NCBI GenBank assembly: GCA_027074255.1
Contig: JALTDI010000133.1
Span: 1-8,418 of the forward strand
Direction: 5' to 3'
Length of the DNA: 8,418 bases
Source: Desulfurellales bacterium
GTDB lineage: Bacteria > Campylobacterota_A > Desulfurellia > Desulfurellales > Hippeaceae
Shown here piece after piece: positions 1 through 6,265 of the stretch. Every line of letters begins with the position of its first letter. Within the stretch, counting starts at the first letter, position 1. The position numbers and the translations under genes were made by a program. Under the pieces are notes generated by a model, which saw only the letters and a program-made list of their open reading frames with translations, ran no database searches and had not been told where the DNA came from.

Positions 1-650
1 TTCAGATTATTTTTGATAAAAATACGGATTATGCCGGCATAAAAAGAAAAATCAAAGAGGCAAAACGTTTTTTAACGGAAGCAAGCCCGGTTATTGAAGC
101 AAAAAGGCTGCTTGACCAGTTGAAAGAATCAACATTAAAAGATCCGCTTACCGGTTTGTACAACAGGCGTTTTTTGGACGAATTTGCACCCACTTTTTCG
201 GCGTCTGTTAAAAGAAGGAACGCCAAAGCCGGCATTTTGATGTGCGATATAGATTTTTTCAAACAGGTAAACGACGTTTACGGCCACAACGTAGGTGATA
301 AGGTTTTAAAGATGGTAGTGGATGCAATAGTTAAAACAATCAGAGAGGCTGATATTGCCGTAAGATTCGGCGGTGAGGAGTTCCTCATCATGCTGCAGGA
401 TACGGATGAAAAACTAACACAGGAAATAGCCGAAAGAATCAGAAAAAACGTTGAATCCTCCGAAATTTTTACATCCGGCAACTCAATAAAAAAGACTATA
501 AGCATTGGCTATGCCATATTCCCTGCTGATTCTGAGAACCTCTGGCAGTGTATTAAATACAGCGATGTTGCTATGTATAAAGCAAAAACAACAGGCAGAA
601 ATAGGGTTGTTAGGTTTGAGCCCTCCATGTGGGAAAGCGACGAATATTAA
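1..650 (+). CDS. Diguanylate cyclase (GGDEF domain), 5' end missing
   Basis: This is the C-terminal part of a GGDEF protein, which condenses two GTP into the second messenger cyclic di-GMP. The frame is open to the left edge (first whole codon at position 3) with no stop, so the TTG at 120 is not needed as a start and the gene begins outside the window. About 40 helical, charged residues lead into the domain start DPLTGLYNRR (about 141-170). The metal- and guanine-binding stretch CDIDFFKQVND follows, then the signature GGEEF at 369-383. An RxxD inhibitory site (READ, 342-353) lies exactly five residues upstream, as in cyclases with product feedback. The domain ends with a KYSDVAMYKAK segment. 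All active-site motifs look intact, so catalysis is expected. The input domain, and so the signal sensed, cannot be seen. No EAL domain follows. It is probably transcribed separately from the operon after it. Confidence 0.95.
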   Translation, partial: QIIFDKNTDYAGIKRKIKEAKRFLTEASPVIEAKRLLDQLKESTLKDPLTGLYNRRFLDEFAPTFSASVKRRNAKAGILMCDIDFFKQVNDVYGHNVGDKVLKMVVDAIVKTIREADIAVRFGGEEFLIMLQDTDEKLTQEIAERIRKNVESSEIFTSGNSIKKTISIGYAIFPADSENLWQCIKYSDVAMYKAKTTGRNRVVRFEPSMWESDEY

Positions 651-680
651 CACCCATGCACACAAATTATTCTTTAATCC

Positions 681-709
681 TTGAAAAGCGGTCGTTATTG
701 TTATATCTT
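681..709 (+). promoter_or_regulatory. Candidate sigma-70 promoter of the exonuclease-tmk-metG run
   Basis: TTGAAA at 681-686 (5 of 6 match to the -35 consensus) is followed after 17 bases by TATCTT at 704-709 (4 of 6 match to the -10). It sits in the 88-base gap after the cyclase gene and about 30 bases before the next start codon. I saw no clear hairpin terminator in this gap. AT-rich DNA gives many chance matches, so this is only plausible. Confidence 0.35.
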
Positions 710-727
710 TATTGCTATTAAAAAAAC

Positions 728-733
728 GGGGGA
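728..733 (+). promoter_or_regulatory. Ribosome binding site that sets the start of the exonuclease gene
   Basis: GGGGGA lies five bases before the ATG at 739 and can pair with the anti-SD core CCUCC through one G-U pair. It favours ATG 739 over the in-frame TTG at 712, which would place this G-run inside the coding region. Confidence 0.65.
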
Positions 734-738
734 CTTGT

Positions 739-1698
739 ATGTACGAATGTGTAAAAAGGATTAAAGAGAAAAAAATACAAAGAATAGATAAAGAGATATT
801 CCTGGTTTCTGAAAAACATATTTTGAAAGCAAGAAACGGCGACGACTATGTCGGTTTGAAGCTGAAAGACAAAAGCGGAACGATAGACGCCAAAATATGG
901 AACAACCTCATTTATCTAAAAGAGCGCTTTGATGAGGGCGATTTTGTCAGGGTTGAGGGTGAGAGCAATTATTACAACGATAATTGGCAGATAATCATAA
1001 AAAACATTGAAAAAATAGACGAAAACACCGTCGACGCATCGCAGTTCTTGCCGTCTTCGAGAAAAAACATCCAAACTATGGAAAAAGAATTGTTTATGCT
1101 CATAAACGGCGTCGGCAATCAGGCTTTAAAAAAACTATTAACGAGCATCTTTGAAGATAAAGGGTTTTTGGCAAAATTTTGCCTTGCTCCGGCAGCTAAG
1201 GTTATGCATCATGCTTATGTCGGAGGACTCTTGGAGCACACGCTTTCTGTGGCCAAATTATCCAAGGAAATCGGCGAATACTATAAAGATATTGACAAAG
1301 ATATGCTGCTTACCTGCGCTCTCTGTCACGACATAGGGAAAGTTTACGAGTTGGACCCAACTACATTCAACTACACAACAAAAGGCAAGCTGGTTGGACA
1401 CATAACGATGAGTTATACAATCGTCCAAAACAAACTCAAAGAACTGAATATGCTTCCCGAGGAAAAGGAAATCAACCTTTTGCATTGCATTTTAAGCCAT
1501 CACGGAGAGTACGAATACGGCTCACCCAAAAAACCCAAAACGAAAGAGGCTGTTTTATTTAATTTGATAGATGTGCTCGATTCAAAAATGCAGCCTGTTA
1601 TGAGCGCAGAGACAGACGGCAATTCGGGCTGGAGCGATGTTGTCAAAATAATAGGAAAGAGCATTTATGCACCGAAAAAAAACAACGGATTATTTTAA
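739..1698 (+). CDS. yhaM: YhaM-type 3'-5' exoribonuclease (OB fold plus HD domain)
   Basis: Predicted 319-residue cytoplasmic protein with the two-part architecture of the YhaM/CBF1 family, which are metal-dependent 3'-5' exonucleases acting on RNA and sometimes single-stranded DNA. Residues about 10-95 form an OB-type nucleic-acid-binding region (KLKDKSGTIDAKIWN, then GDFVRVEGE). The second half is an HD phosphohydrolase domain: H157-H158 before AYVGGLLEHT (H167), the H197-D198 pair in CHDIGK, H254-H255 in LSHHGEYEYG, and acidic residues D278 and D281. These are the expected metal ligands, so the enzyme looks active. Length is typical of the family. The ATG at 739 was chosen for its G-rich ribosome binding site. 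The 3' end overlaps tmk by 32 bases, implying co-transcription. The exact substrate preference cannot be read from the sequence. Confidence 0.88.
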   Translation: MYECVKRIKEKKIQRIDKEIFLVSEKHILKARNGDDYVGLKLKDKSGTIDAKIWNNLIYLKERFDEGDFVRVEGESNYYNDNWQIIIKNIEKIDENTVDASQFLPSSRKNIQTMEKELFMLINGVGNQALKKLLTSIFEDKGFLAKFCLAPAAKVMHHAYVGGLLEHTLSVAKLSKEIGEYYKDIDKDMLLTCALCHDIGKVYELDPTTFNYTTKGKLVGHITMSYTIVQNKLKELNMLPEEKEINLLHCILSHHGEYEYGSPKKPKTKEAVLFNLIDVLDSKMQPVMSAETDGNSGWSDVVKIIGKSIYAPKKNNGLF

Positions 1699-2275
1699 AT
1701 ATATTGCTTTCGAGGGTATCGATGCAGCGGGCAAAAGCACTCAGGCCAAAATGCTCAGTAATTTTTTAAAGAATGAAGGATATGATGTTTTTTTGACAAA
1801 GGAACCGGGAGGCACAAAAGAGGGCAAGGCTATACGCAATCTGCTTTTAAATGTCGATTTGCCGTCCAAGGCAAGAACTTTTATGTTTCTGGCCGATAGG
1901 GTTCTGCATATTGAAAAGGTAAGTAAGCTGCTCAAAACAAGCTATGTCATAAGCGACAGAAGCCTGTTCTCAACGATAGCCTATCAAGCTTTCGGAGAGG
2001 GTTTGGATTTGGATTTTATAGAGCGGGCAAGCCTTTTTTCAGCGAACAACATTGTTCCTGACATTACGTTTGTAATGGACATCGACACAAGCACAATAAA
2101 AAACAGAATAGAAAAGATGGATGTCATTGAATCTAAGGGAAAAAGTTTTTTCGATAGAGTAAAAAAAGGATATGAATATATTGCAAAACATTATAAAAAT
2201 GTCTATATAATAGACGGTGAACGACCCGCTGATAGGGTTTTTGAGGACATATTAAAGATATGGAACAAAATTTAA
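1667..2275 (+). CDS. tmk: Thymidylate kinase
   Basis: A 202-residue enzyme that phosphorylates dTMP to dTDP with ATP, an essential step in dTTP supply. The P-loop is EGIDAAGKSTQ (residues 16-26), followed by EPGGT (46-50), the FLADR motif (74-78) and ISDRS (95-99), where most homologues have DRY. The LID region reads KMDVIESKGKSFFDRV (150-165). Many bacterial enzymes have DRIE here, but this one has DVIE, so it lacks that LID arginine; I recall a similar Asp-x-Ile-Glu pattern in Campylobacter-type enzymes. The P-loop also lacks the arginine of yeast-type enzymes. The ATG at 1667 follows AGGAAAGAG at 1653-1661. It overlaps the exonuclease gene by 32 bases and the next gene by 16 bases, suggesting translational coupling. 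Length and motifs make the assignment firm. Confidence 0.96.
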   Translation: MHRKKTTDYFKYIAFEGIDAAGKSTQAKMLSNFLKNEGYDVFLTKEPGGTKEGKAIRNLLLNVDLPSKARTFMFLADRVLHIEKVSKLLKTSYVISDRSLFSTIAYQAFGEGLDLDFIERASLFSANNIVPDITFVMDIDTSTIKNRIEKMDVIESKGKSFFDRVKKGYEYIAKHYKNVYIIDGERPADRVFEDILKIWNKI

Positions 2276-2856
2276 ATAGATTTAGCGTGTTTGTTATGGA
2301 GGGCGCTTCTTTCGATGATGCCTTGGATTTTTGCGCTGAACTTGGCATAGAAAAGAACAATATTTTTGTATATAAAAACCTAAAAATAGCCGACGTACGC
2401 AATATTAAGGAAGAAAGCGCTCTTTCATCGAATCATAAATGCGCTTTCGTATTCGGAGAGATAGGCTTTGACGCCCAAAACGCACTATTGAAGTTATTGG
2501 AGGAACCGTCTGATTCTAACTACTTTGTATTATACAAAAACGACAGCCTTCTCGATACGGTCAAATCAAGGGCGCAATTGATAAAAAGAAAACACGTCTC
2601 GGCGTTTGACAAAGAACTTGCAGATGCCATAAAAAACAACAACATAAACGCCTTGATTATCAAAGCCCTGAAAATGCAGGATTATGCAAAAGATGAGATT
2701 GTATCGCTGTTAGAGGGAACTTCAAAAGAGCTTTCTTCCTCCGAGTTTAAAAAATCTCTCATCATAAATAAAGAAATTATAAAATTAAAACAATTTAACC
2801 TGAATCGTAAATTATTTTTATTTACTCTGTTTTTCAGGCTGTTTGGGAGTGTATAA
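2260..2856 (+). CDS. holB: Short DNA polymerase III delta' subunit (HolB-like)
   Basis: A 198-residue protein resembling the ATPase-like core of the clamp-loader delta' subunit, which helps load the sliding clamp at replication forks. The diagnostic stretch is AQNALLKLLEEP (residues 72-83), followed by TVKSRAQLIK, where S103-R104 matches the SRC/arginine-finger region of clamp-loader subunits (the Cys is Ala here). No Walker A motif and no zinc-binding cysteine cluster are present. At about 200 residues it is much shorter than the roughly 330 of E. coli delta', lacking most of the N-terminal P-loop segment and the C-terminal collar domain. I recall similarly short versions in Campylobacterota. 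A reading error is unlikely to explain this, because both ends are tightly packed against neighbouring genes. Position directly after tmk matches the conserved tmk-holB pairing and supports the call. Confidence 0.85.
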   Translation: MEQNLNRFSVFVMEGASFDDALDFCAELGIEKNNIFVYKNLKIADVRNIKEESALSSNHKCAFVFGEIGFDAQNALLKLLEEPSDSNYFVLYKNDSLLDTVKSRAQLIKRKHVSAFDKELADAIKNNNINALIIKALKMQDYAKDEIVSLLEGTSKELSSSEFKKSLIINKEIIKLKQFNLNRKLFLFTLFFRLFGSV

Positions 2857-2858
2857 TT

Positions 2859-3692
2859 ATGAATGTAGCCTTTGTGGAATTTAGCAATGCCGGCCAGCTC
2901 TATCCGTTTTTCTACGTAGATATGGATTTGAAAATTAAAGACAGGGTAGTGGCGGAATATGAAAGAGGTTTAAATATAGGCAAGGTGATGGCATTAAAAA
3001 CAATGAAAGATGTTACAGACGACCTGCGCTTTATATTAAGAAAAGCCACCAAAGAAGATTTGAAAACATTTGAAGAAAACTCAGAACTTTCCAAAAAAGC
3101 TTTCGGCATATGCAAAGATGAGATAAAAGCCTTCGAGCTGAATATGAAGCTCGTTAAGGTTGAATATATGCTTGATAGGAGTAAAATAGTATTTTATTTT
3201 GTCGCACCAGGAAGGGTGGATTTTAGAAACTTGGTTAAGAAGCTTGCATCATTATTTAAAACACGCATAGAGATGCGCCAGATTGGCGTTAGAGATGAGG
3301 CGAGAATTGTGGGGGGTCTCGGTTTGTGCGGAGATGTTCTATGCTGCGCCAGATTTTTAAGAGCATTTAATCCCGTATCCGTAAAGATGGCAAAAGATCA
3401 GAACCTGAACATAAACGTTAAAAAGATATCCGGTGCCTGCGGAAGGCTGATGTGCTGCTTGTGGTATGAGGAAGGTATGTATGAAGAATTTATGAAGGTC
3501 GCACCCAAACTCGATTCATTTGCAAAGGCCGGTGATGTGGAGGGAAAGGTTGTATATGTAAACCCGATTAAAAAAACGGTTATTTTGCGCAACAGCGACA
3601 ATCTGATGATAGAGGTAGATGTTGCCGATATTAAAATGATAAAAGAAAATAAAGATAAAGGAGATGAGCATGAACAATTTCAAGAAGAGTAA
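2859..3692 (+). CDS. ricT: PSP1-domain protein of the RicT/YaaT family
   Basis: A 277-residue cytoplasmic protein with a PSP1 domain. The family signature is clear: C157 and C162-C163 in GLCGDVLCCARFL, then PVSVKMAKDQ, then C194 and C199-C200 in GACGRLMCCLWYE. In Bacillus subtilis the homologue YaaT (RicT) works with RicA and RicF in an Fe-S-containing complex that assists RNA processing by RNase Y, and the gene lies in the same holB-yaaT neighbourhood. Here it starts two bases after holB, with GGGAG at 2845-2849 as ribosome binding site, and overlaps metG by 23 bases. The last dozen residues are charged and probably disordered. RicA and RicF are not encoded in the window, so the family is certain but the function in this organism is inferred. 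With an exonuclease in the same run, a role in RNA turnover is attractive. Confidence 0.92.
   Translation: MNVAFVEFSNAGQLYPFFYVDMDLKIKDRVVAEYERGLNIGKVMALKTMKDVTDDLRFILRKATKEDLKTFEENSELSKKAFGICKDEIKAFELNMKLVKVEYMLDRSKIVFYFVAPGRVDFRNLVKKLASLFKTRIEMRQIGVRDEARIVGGLGLCGDVLCCARFLRAFNPVSVKMAKDQNLNINVKKISGACGRLMCCLWYEEGMYEEFMKVAPKLDSFAKAGDVEGKVVYVNPIKKTVILRNSDNLMIEVDVADIKMIKENKDKGDEHEQFQEE
3658..3663 (+). promoter_or_regulatory. Ribosome binding site that decides the metG start
   Basis: AAGGAG at 3658-3663, inside the end of the PSP1 gene, directly abuts an ATG at 3664 (spacing zero). The in-frame ATG at 3670 has a spacing of six bases, so 3670 is the better start. Confidence 0.7.
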
Positions 3693-5571
3693 ATATTATA
3701 TAACCACGCCCATATATTATGTGAACGATATACCTCACATCGGTCATTCGTATACAACAATAGCCGCCGATACACTCGCGCGCTATAGAAGATTTTTGGG
3801 TGATGAGGTGTTTTTTTTAACGGGTACGGACGAACACGGTCAAAAAATACAGAAGACATCAAAAGAAAGGGGCATATCTCCCAAACAGCTTGCCGATAAA
3901 GTCGTTGAGAATTTTAAAGGCTTATGGAAAAGACTCGACATAACTAATAATTTCTTTGTAAGAACGACCGACGATTATCATATAAAATGCGTACAGGAAG
4001 CATTTCAAAAACTCTATGACAAAGGCGACATATACAAAGATGAATATGAGGGATGGTACTGCATACCGTGCGAAAGCTATTATTCCGAATTGGATATAGG
4101 CAAAGACAGACTGTGTCCCGCATGCGGCAGGAAGGTGGATAAAGTCAAAGAAGAAAGCTATTTTTTCAAACTGTCCGCCTATCAAGATAAGCTTTTAAAA
4201 TTCTACGAAGAAAATCCTGATTTTGTCATGCCCAAAACCCGTTACAATGAAATAACCAGCTTCGTAAAGAGCGGATTAAAGGATTTAAGCATAACAAGGA
4301 CATCGTTCGACTGGGGTGTTCCCGTGCCTTTTGACGACAAACATGTCATCTACGTATGGTTCGATGCACTGCTCAACTACATCAGCGCAATTGGATATGC
4401 GGAAAACAAAGAAGAATTTTCATCCACCTGGCCTGCTGACGTGCATTTTGTGGGCAAAGATATTCTGCGCTTTCACGCCGTTTACTGGCCTGCTTTTTTA
4501 ATGGCTTTGGATGTGGAGCTGCCCAAACACGTTGTAGCCCACGGATGGTGGACTGTCGATGGCAAAAAGATGAGCAAATCTCTCGGAAACGTTGTTGACC
4601 CTAACGAAATGATTGAAAAATACCCGCGCGATGCATACAGATATTTTCTTTTAAGAAACGTACCCTTCGGGCTTGACGGCGATTTCTCCGAAAAAGAACT
4701 GATAGAGCGCATCAATGCAGAACTTGTGAATGATCTGGGTAATCTTGTCAACAGAAGCCTAACGATGGTTGAAAAATATTCAGACGGGATGGTGAAAAAG
4801 CCCGAAACTCGAACGGATGATTCTATGAGCGCAAAGGCAAAAGAAACATTTGACAAAGTAAAAAAAGACATAGAGATTTTCAGATTCGACGAGGCTTTGT
4901 CTAATATCTTTGAATTTATCCGTTTCAGTAATAAATACATTACTCAAAAAGAACCCTGGGGTCTAAAAAAGGCGAACGAAACGGATGAATTGCAGAACGT
5001 CCTTTATAATCTTATAAATGCCATTAAATTTATAGCGGGCATAATATCACCGTTTATGCCTGATACGGCCGATAAGATATGGGGTCAGCTCGGTTTTGAT
5101 AAGCCGATTAGAGAGTACCATTATGAATTCTTCCTTGATTTTAACGGATTTACATCTTTAAAAATCAACAAACAGGATGTCATTTTTACAAGAATAGATA
5201 ACATAAAATCAGAAAACAAAGACGAAAAAGTCAAAGAAAAAGCCGATAAAATCAGTATAGATGAGTTTTTTAAGATAGACCTTAGGGCTGCTAAAATTTT
5301 AGATGCAAAAAGTATTGAAAAATCCAAAAAATTGATTAAATTAACAATAGATATAGGAGAAGATAATCCGAGAACTCTTGTTGCCGGTTTAAAGGAACAT
5401 TACAGCCCCGATGCACTAATTGGAAAAACAATTATTGTGGTTGCGAATTTGAAACCGGCAAAGCTTATGGGTATTGAGTCGAACGGAATGCTGCTTGCCG
5501 CCAAAGACGGAAACGGTCTTGGTCTTTTAACTACAAATGAGGATGTGAAACCAGGCGCTAAGGTAGGATAA
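3670..5571 (+). CDS. metG: Methionyl-tRNA synthetase with C-terminal tRNA-binding domain
   Basis: A 633-residue class I aminoacyl-tRNA synthetase that charges tRNA-Met with methionine. The Rossmann fold starts with TTPIYYVND and has the HIGH motif at residues 23-26 and KMSKS at 300-304. The connecting insert has a single zinc knuckle with C131, C134, C149 and C152 (CIPC and CPAC), all intact. A helical anticodon-binding region follows, then a lysine-rich linker (about 505-527). Residues about 528-633 form an EMAP II/Trbp111-type OB domain (FFKIDLRAAKIL, later LMGIESNGMLL), which in other bacteria dimerises the enzyme and raises tRNA affinity. Start chosen at 3670 because the ATG at 3664 touches the ribosome binding site. 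It overlaps the PSP1 gene by 23 bases, and the next gene begins 10 bases after the stop. Nothing suggests damage. Confidence 0.97.
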   Translation: MNNFKKSKYYITTPIYYVNDIPHIGHSYTTIAADTLARYRRFLGDEVFFLTGTDEHGQKIQKTSKERGISPKQLADKVVENFKGLWKRLDITNNFFVRTTDDYHIKCVQEAFQKLYDKGDIYKDEYEGWYCIPCESYYSELDIGKDRLCPACGRKVDKVKEESYFFKLSAYQDKLLKFYEENPDFVMPKTRYNEITSFVKSGLKDLSITRTSFDWGVPVPFDDKHVIYVWFDALLNYISAIGYAENKEEFSSTWPADVHFVGKDILRFHAVYWPAFLMALDVELPKHVVAHGWWTVDGKKMSKSLGNVVDPNEMIEKYPRDAYRYFLLRNVPFGLDGDFSEKELIERINAELVNDLGNLVNRSLTMVEKYSDGMVKKPETRTDDSMSAKAKETFDKVKKDIEIFRFDEALSNIFEFIRFSNKYITQKEPWGLKKANETDELQNVLYNLINAIKFIAGIISPFMPDTADKIWGQLGFDKPIREYHYEFFLDFNGFTSLKINKQDVIFTRIDNIKSENKDEKVKEKADKISIDEFFKIDLRAAKILDAKSIEKSKKLIKLTIDIGEDNPRTLVAGLKEHYSPDALIGKTIIVVANLKPAKLMGIESNGMLLAAKDGNGLGLLTTNEDVKPGAKVG

Positions 5572-5577
5572 AGGGGG
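5571..5577 (+). promoter_or_regulatory. Ribosome binding site that sets a GTG start
   Basis: AAGGGGG begins at the last base of the metG stop codon and lies four bases before GTG 5582. The ATG at 5578 touches the site and opens a frame of only 14 codons, so the GTG is the more likely start. Confidence 0.5.
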
Positions 5578-5581
5578 ATGA

Positions 5582-6115
5582 GTGCTATCTGTAAAATCTT
5601 TAAACCCCATATTATATTATAAGCTGGATCCGGGTGAATGGGGCTCGAGTGCCCCTGCAAGTGCGTCAACGTCCATCGGCAGGGTCTCGTCACACGAATC
5701 TAGCAATATACAGCGCTTTGAAGAAAAGGCCGCAAAGCAGGGATGCTATGTTATATCAAAAAAAATTACGCTCAATCTCAACAAAGAGGGCGACTATCTA
5801 TCGGCCACAAGCGGACGCTCGTCTGTGGAGACCTACTGCCCGAAAAAAGATAAAAACGAAAGAATAAAAGCCTCTTTGGGCAGTAAAATAGACACACAGC
5901 TAAAAAAATACTCATCGGATGAATTAAGTATAAAAATGCTGCTTACATCATCTAAAAACAGCGCTATGAAAAATTTATACAAACAAGATTTAAAAAAGAT
6001 ACGGGAAAGAAAGCTGGATCTTGAACAAAAAAAATTTAGGCTATATACACAAATAACGCTTTTATTGGCCCAGCATTTGAATATTGAACCCCCAGCAATA
6101 AACCTATTCGTATAA
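5582..6115 (+). CDS. Unrecognised 177-residue protein after metG
   Basis: I do not recognise this protein. It uses a GTG start just after metG and probably closes the operon. It has no signal peptide and no membrane segment. Residues about 15-45 are rich in Ser, Ala and Gly (PGEWGSSAPASASTS), as in a flexible tail. The middle (about 55-90) looks beta-rich (YVISKKITLNLN) and contains the only two cysteines, C55 and C86. Residues about 100-170 are strongly charged and helical (DLKKIRERKLDLEQKKF), possibly a coiled coil, ending in IEPPAINLFV. Coding status is supported by the ribosome binding site, the long uninterrupted frame, and a composition like its neighbours. A competing 77-codon frame inside it has no comparable support. 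In Firmicutes a tatD-type nuclease gene often follows metG; this protein is too short and lacks the metal motifs for that. No function is offered. Confidence 0.7.
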   Translation: MLSVKSLNPILYYKLDPGEWGSSAPASASTSIGRVSSHESSNIQRFEEKAAKQGCYVISKKITLNLNKEGDYLSATSGRSSVETYCPKKDKNERIKASLGSKIDTQLKKYSSDELSIKMLLTSSKNSAMKNLYKQDLKKIRERKLDLEQKKFRLYTQITLLLAQHLNIEPPAINLFV

Positions 6116-6131
6116 AATATCTAACCACAAA

Positions 6132-6163
6132 TTTGTCAACATTTATACAATAATGTTGATAAA
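6132..6163 (+). repeat. 12-bp inverted repeat upstream of the ammonium channel gene
   Basis: TTTGTCAACATT (6132-6143) and AATGTTGATAAA (6152-6163) are reverse complements at 11 of 12 positions, and the exception would be a G-U pair in RNA. The eight-base centre is TATACAAT. It lies 16 bases after the stop of the upstream gene and is followed by A's, then CCC and a mixed T-rich stretch rather than a clean U-run. It could be an operator, because its right arm contains the candidate -35 TTGATA. It could also be a weak terminator of the metG operon. The repeat is real; its role is not established. Confidence 0.6.
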
Positions 6164-6186
6164 AAACCCTTTTATTCCTTTATCAT
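6156..6186 (+). promoter_or_regulatory. Candidate promoter for the ammonium channel gene
   Basis: TTGATA (6156-6161) and TATCAT (6181-6186, one mismatch to TATAAT) are separated by 19 bases, longer than ideal. The -35 element lies in the right arm of the inverted repeat at 6132-6163, an arrangement that would suit a repressor or activator. I found no properly spaced sigma-54 -24/-12 pair, which nitrogen-regulated amt genes of proteobacteria often have. The match is weak and could be chance. Confidence 0.3.
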
Positions 6187-6219
6187 ATTTTAATTTCATT
6201 ATTCTAACAATAAAGGAAT
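6174..6219 (+). repeat. 10-bp perfect inverted repeat in the amt leader
   Basis: ATTCCTTTAT (6174-6183) and ATAAAGGAAT (6210-6219) are perfect reverse complements 26 bases apart. The right arm contains AAAGGA plus the first two bases of a mini-ORF start codon (6218). If the left arm is transcribed, the hairpin could hide this ribosome binding site. If transcription starts downstream of 6186, the left arm would be absent from the mRNA and the repeat could only act as DNA. Confidence 0.45.
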
Positions 6220-6265
6220 GCCGTATGCTAAGAATATGAAAAATTTGGCGGGGGTTGAACAATGA
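6218..6265 (+). CDS. Possible 15-codon leader ORF overlapping the amt start
   Basis: A small frame encodes MPYAKNMKNLAGVEQ and its TGA overlaps the ATG of the ammonium channel gene as ATGA (6262-6265), the classic layout of translational coupling. AAGGA (6213-6217) touches its ATG, which is too close for an ideal ribosome binding site. An internal ATG at 6236 would give a nine-codon version without a good site. In AT-rich DNA so short an ORF may arise by chance. The peptide has no run of one amino acid that would suggest attenuation. It is listed for its position rather than as a firm gene. Confidence 0.2.
   Translation: MPYAKNMKNLAGVEQ
6247..6254 (+). promoter_or_regulatory. G-rich ribosome binding site of the ammonium channel gene
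   Basis: GGCGGGGG ends seven bases before ATG 6262. It is the third G-run used as a ribosome binding site in the window, after those at 728-733 and 5571-5577. It supports 6262 as start, giving a protein that begins with a good signal peptide. Confidence 0.6.

Noticed and set aside
120..122. TTG at 120 as the start of the cyclase gene
   Set aside because: The frame is open without a stop to the left edge and encodes a sensible charged helix, so the gene continues outside the window.
712..738. TTG at 712 as the start of the exonuclease gene
   Set aside because: ATG 739 has a G-rich ribosome binding site five bases upstream, the extra nine residues do not resemble the family, and 712 falls right after the candidate promoter.
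4482..4940. 152-codon open frame on the minus strand inside metG
   Set aside because: It is fully covered by well-conserved synthetase sequence including KMSKS, and its Ser/Phe/Leu-rich product is typical of an antisense shadow.
5400..5693. 97-codon minus-strand frame spanning the metG end and the unknown gene
   Set aside because: It overlaps the conserved tRNA-binding domain of MetG and shows no recognisable motif or start signal.
6132..6170. Inverted repeat after the unknown gene as a clear rho-independent terminator
   Set aside because: The stem is AT-rich and is followed by A's and CCC rather than a U-run, so only a repeat of unknown role is reported.
6245..6260. TTGGCGGGGGTTGA before amt as a sigma-54 promoter
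   Set aside because: The TTG lies two bases too close to the TGGC for the -24/-12 spacing, the GC at -12 is missing, and the site ends a few bases before the start codon, where it serves better as the ribosome binding site.
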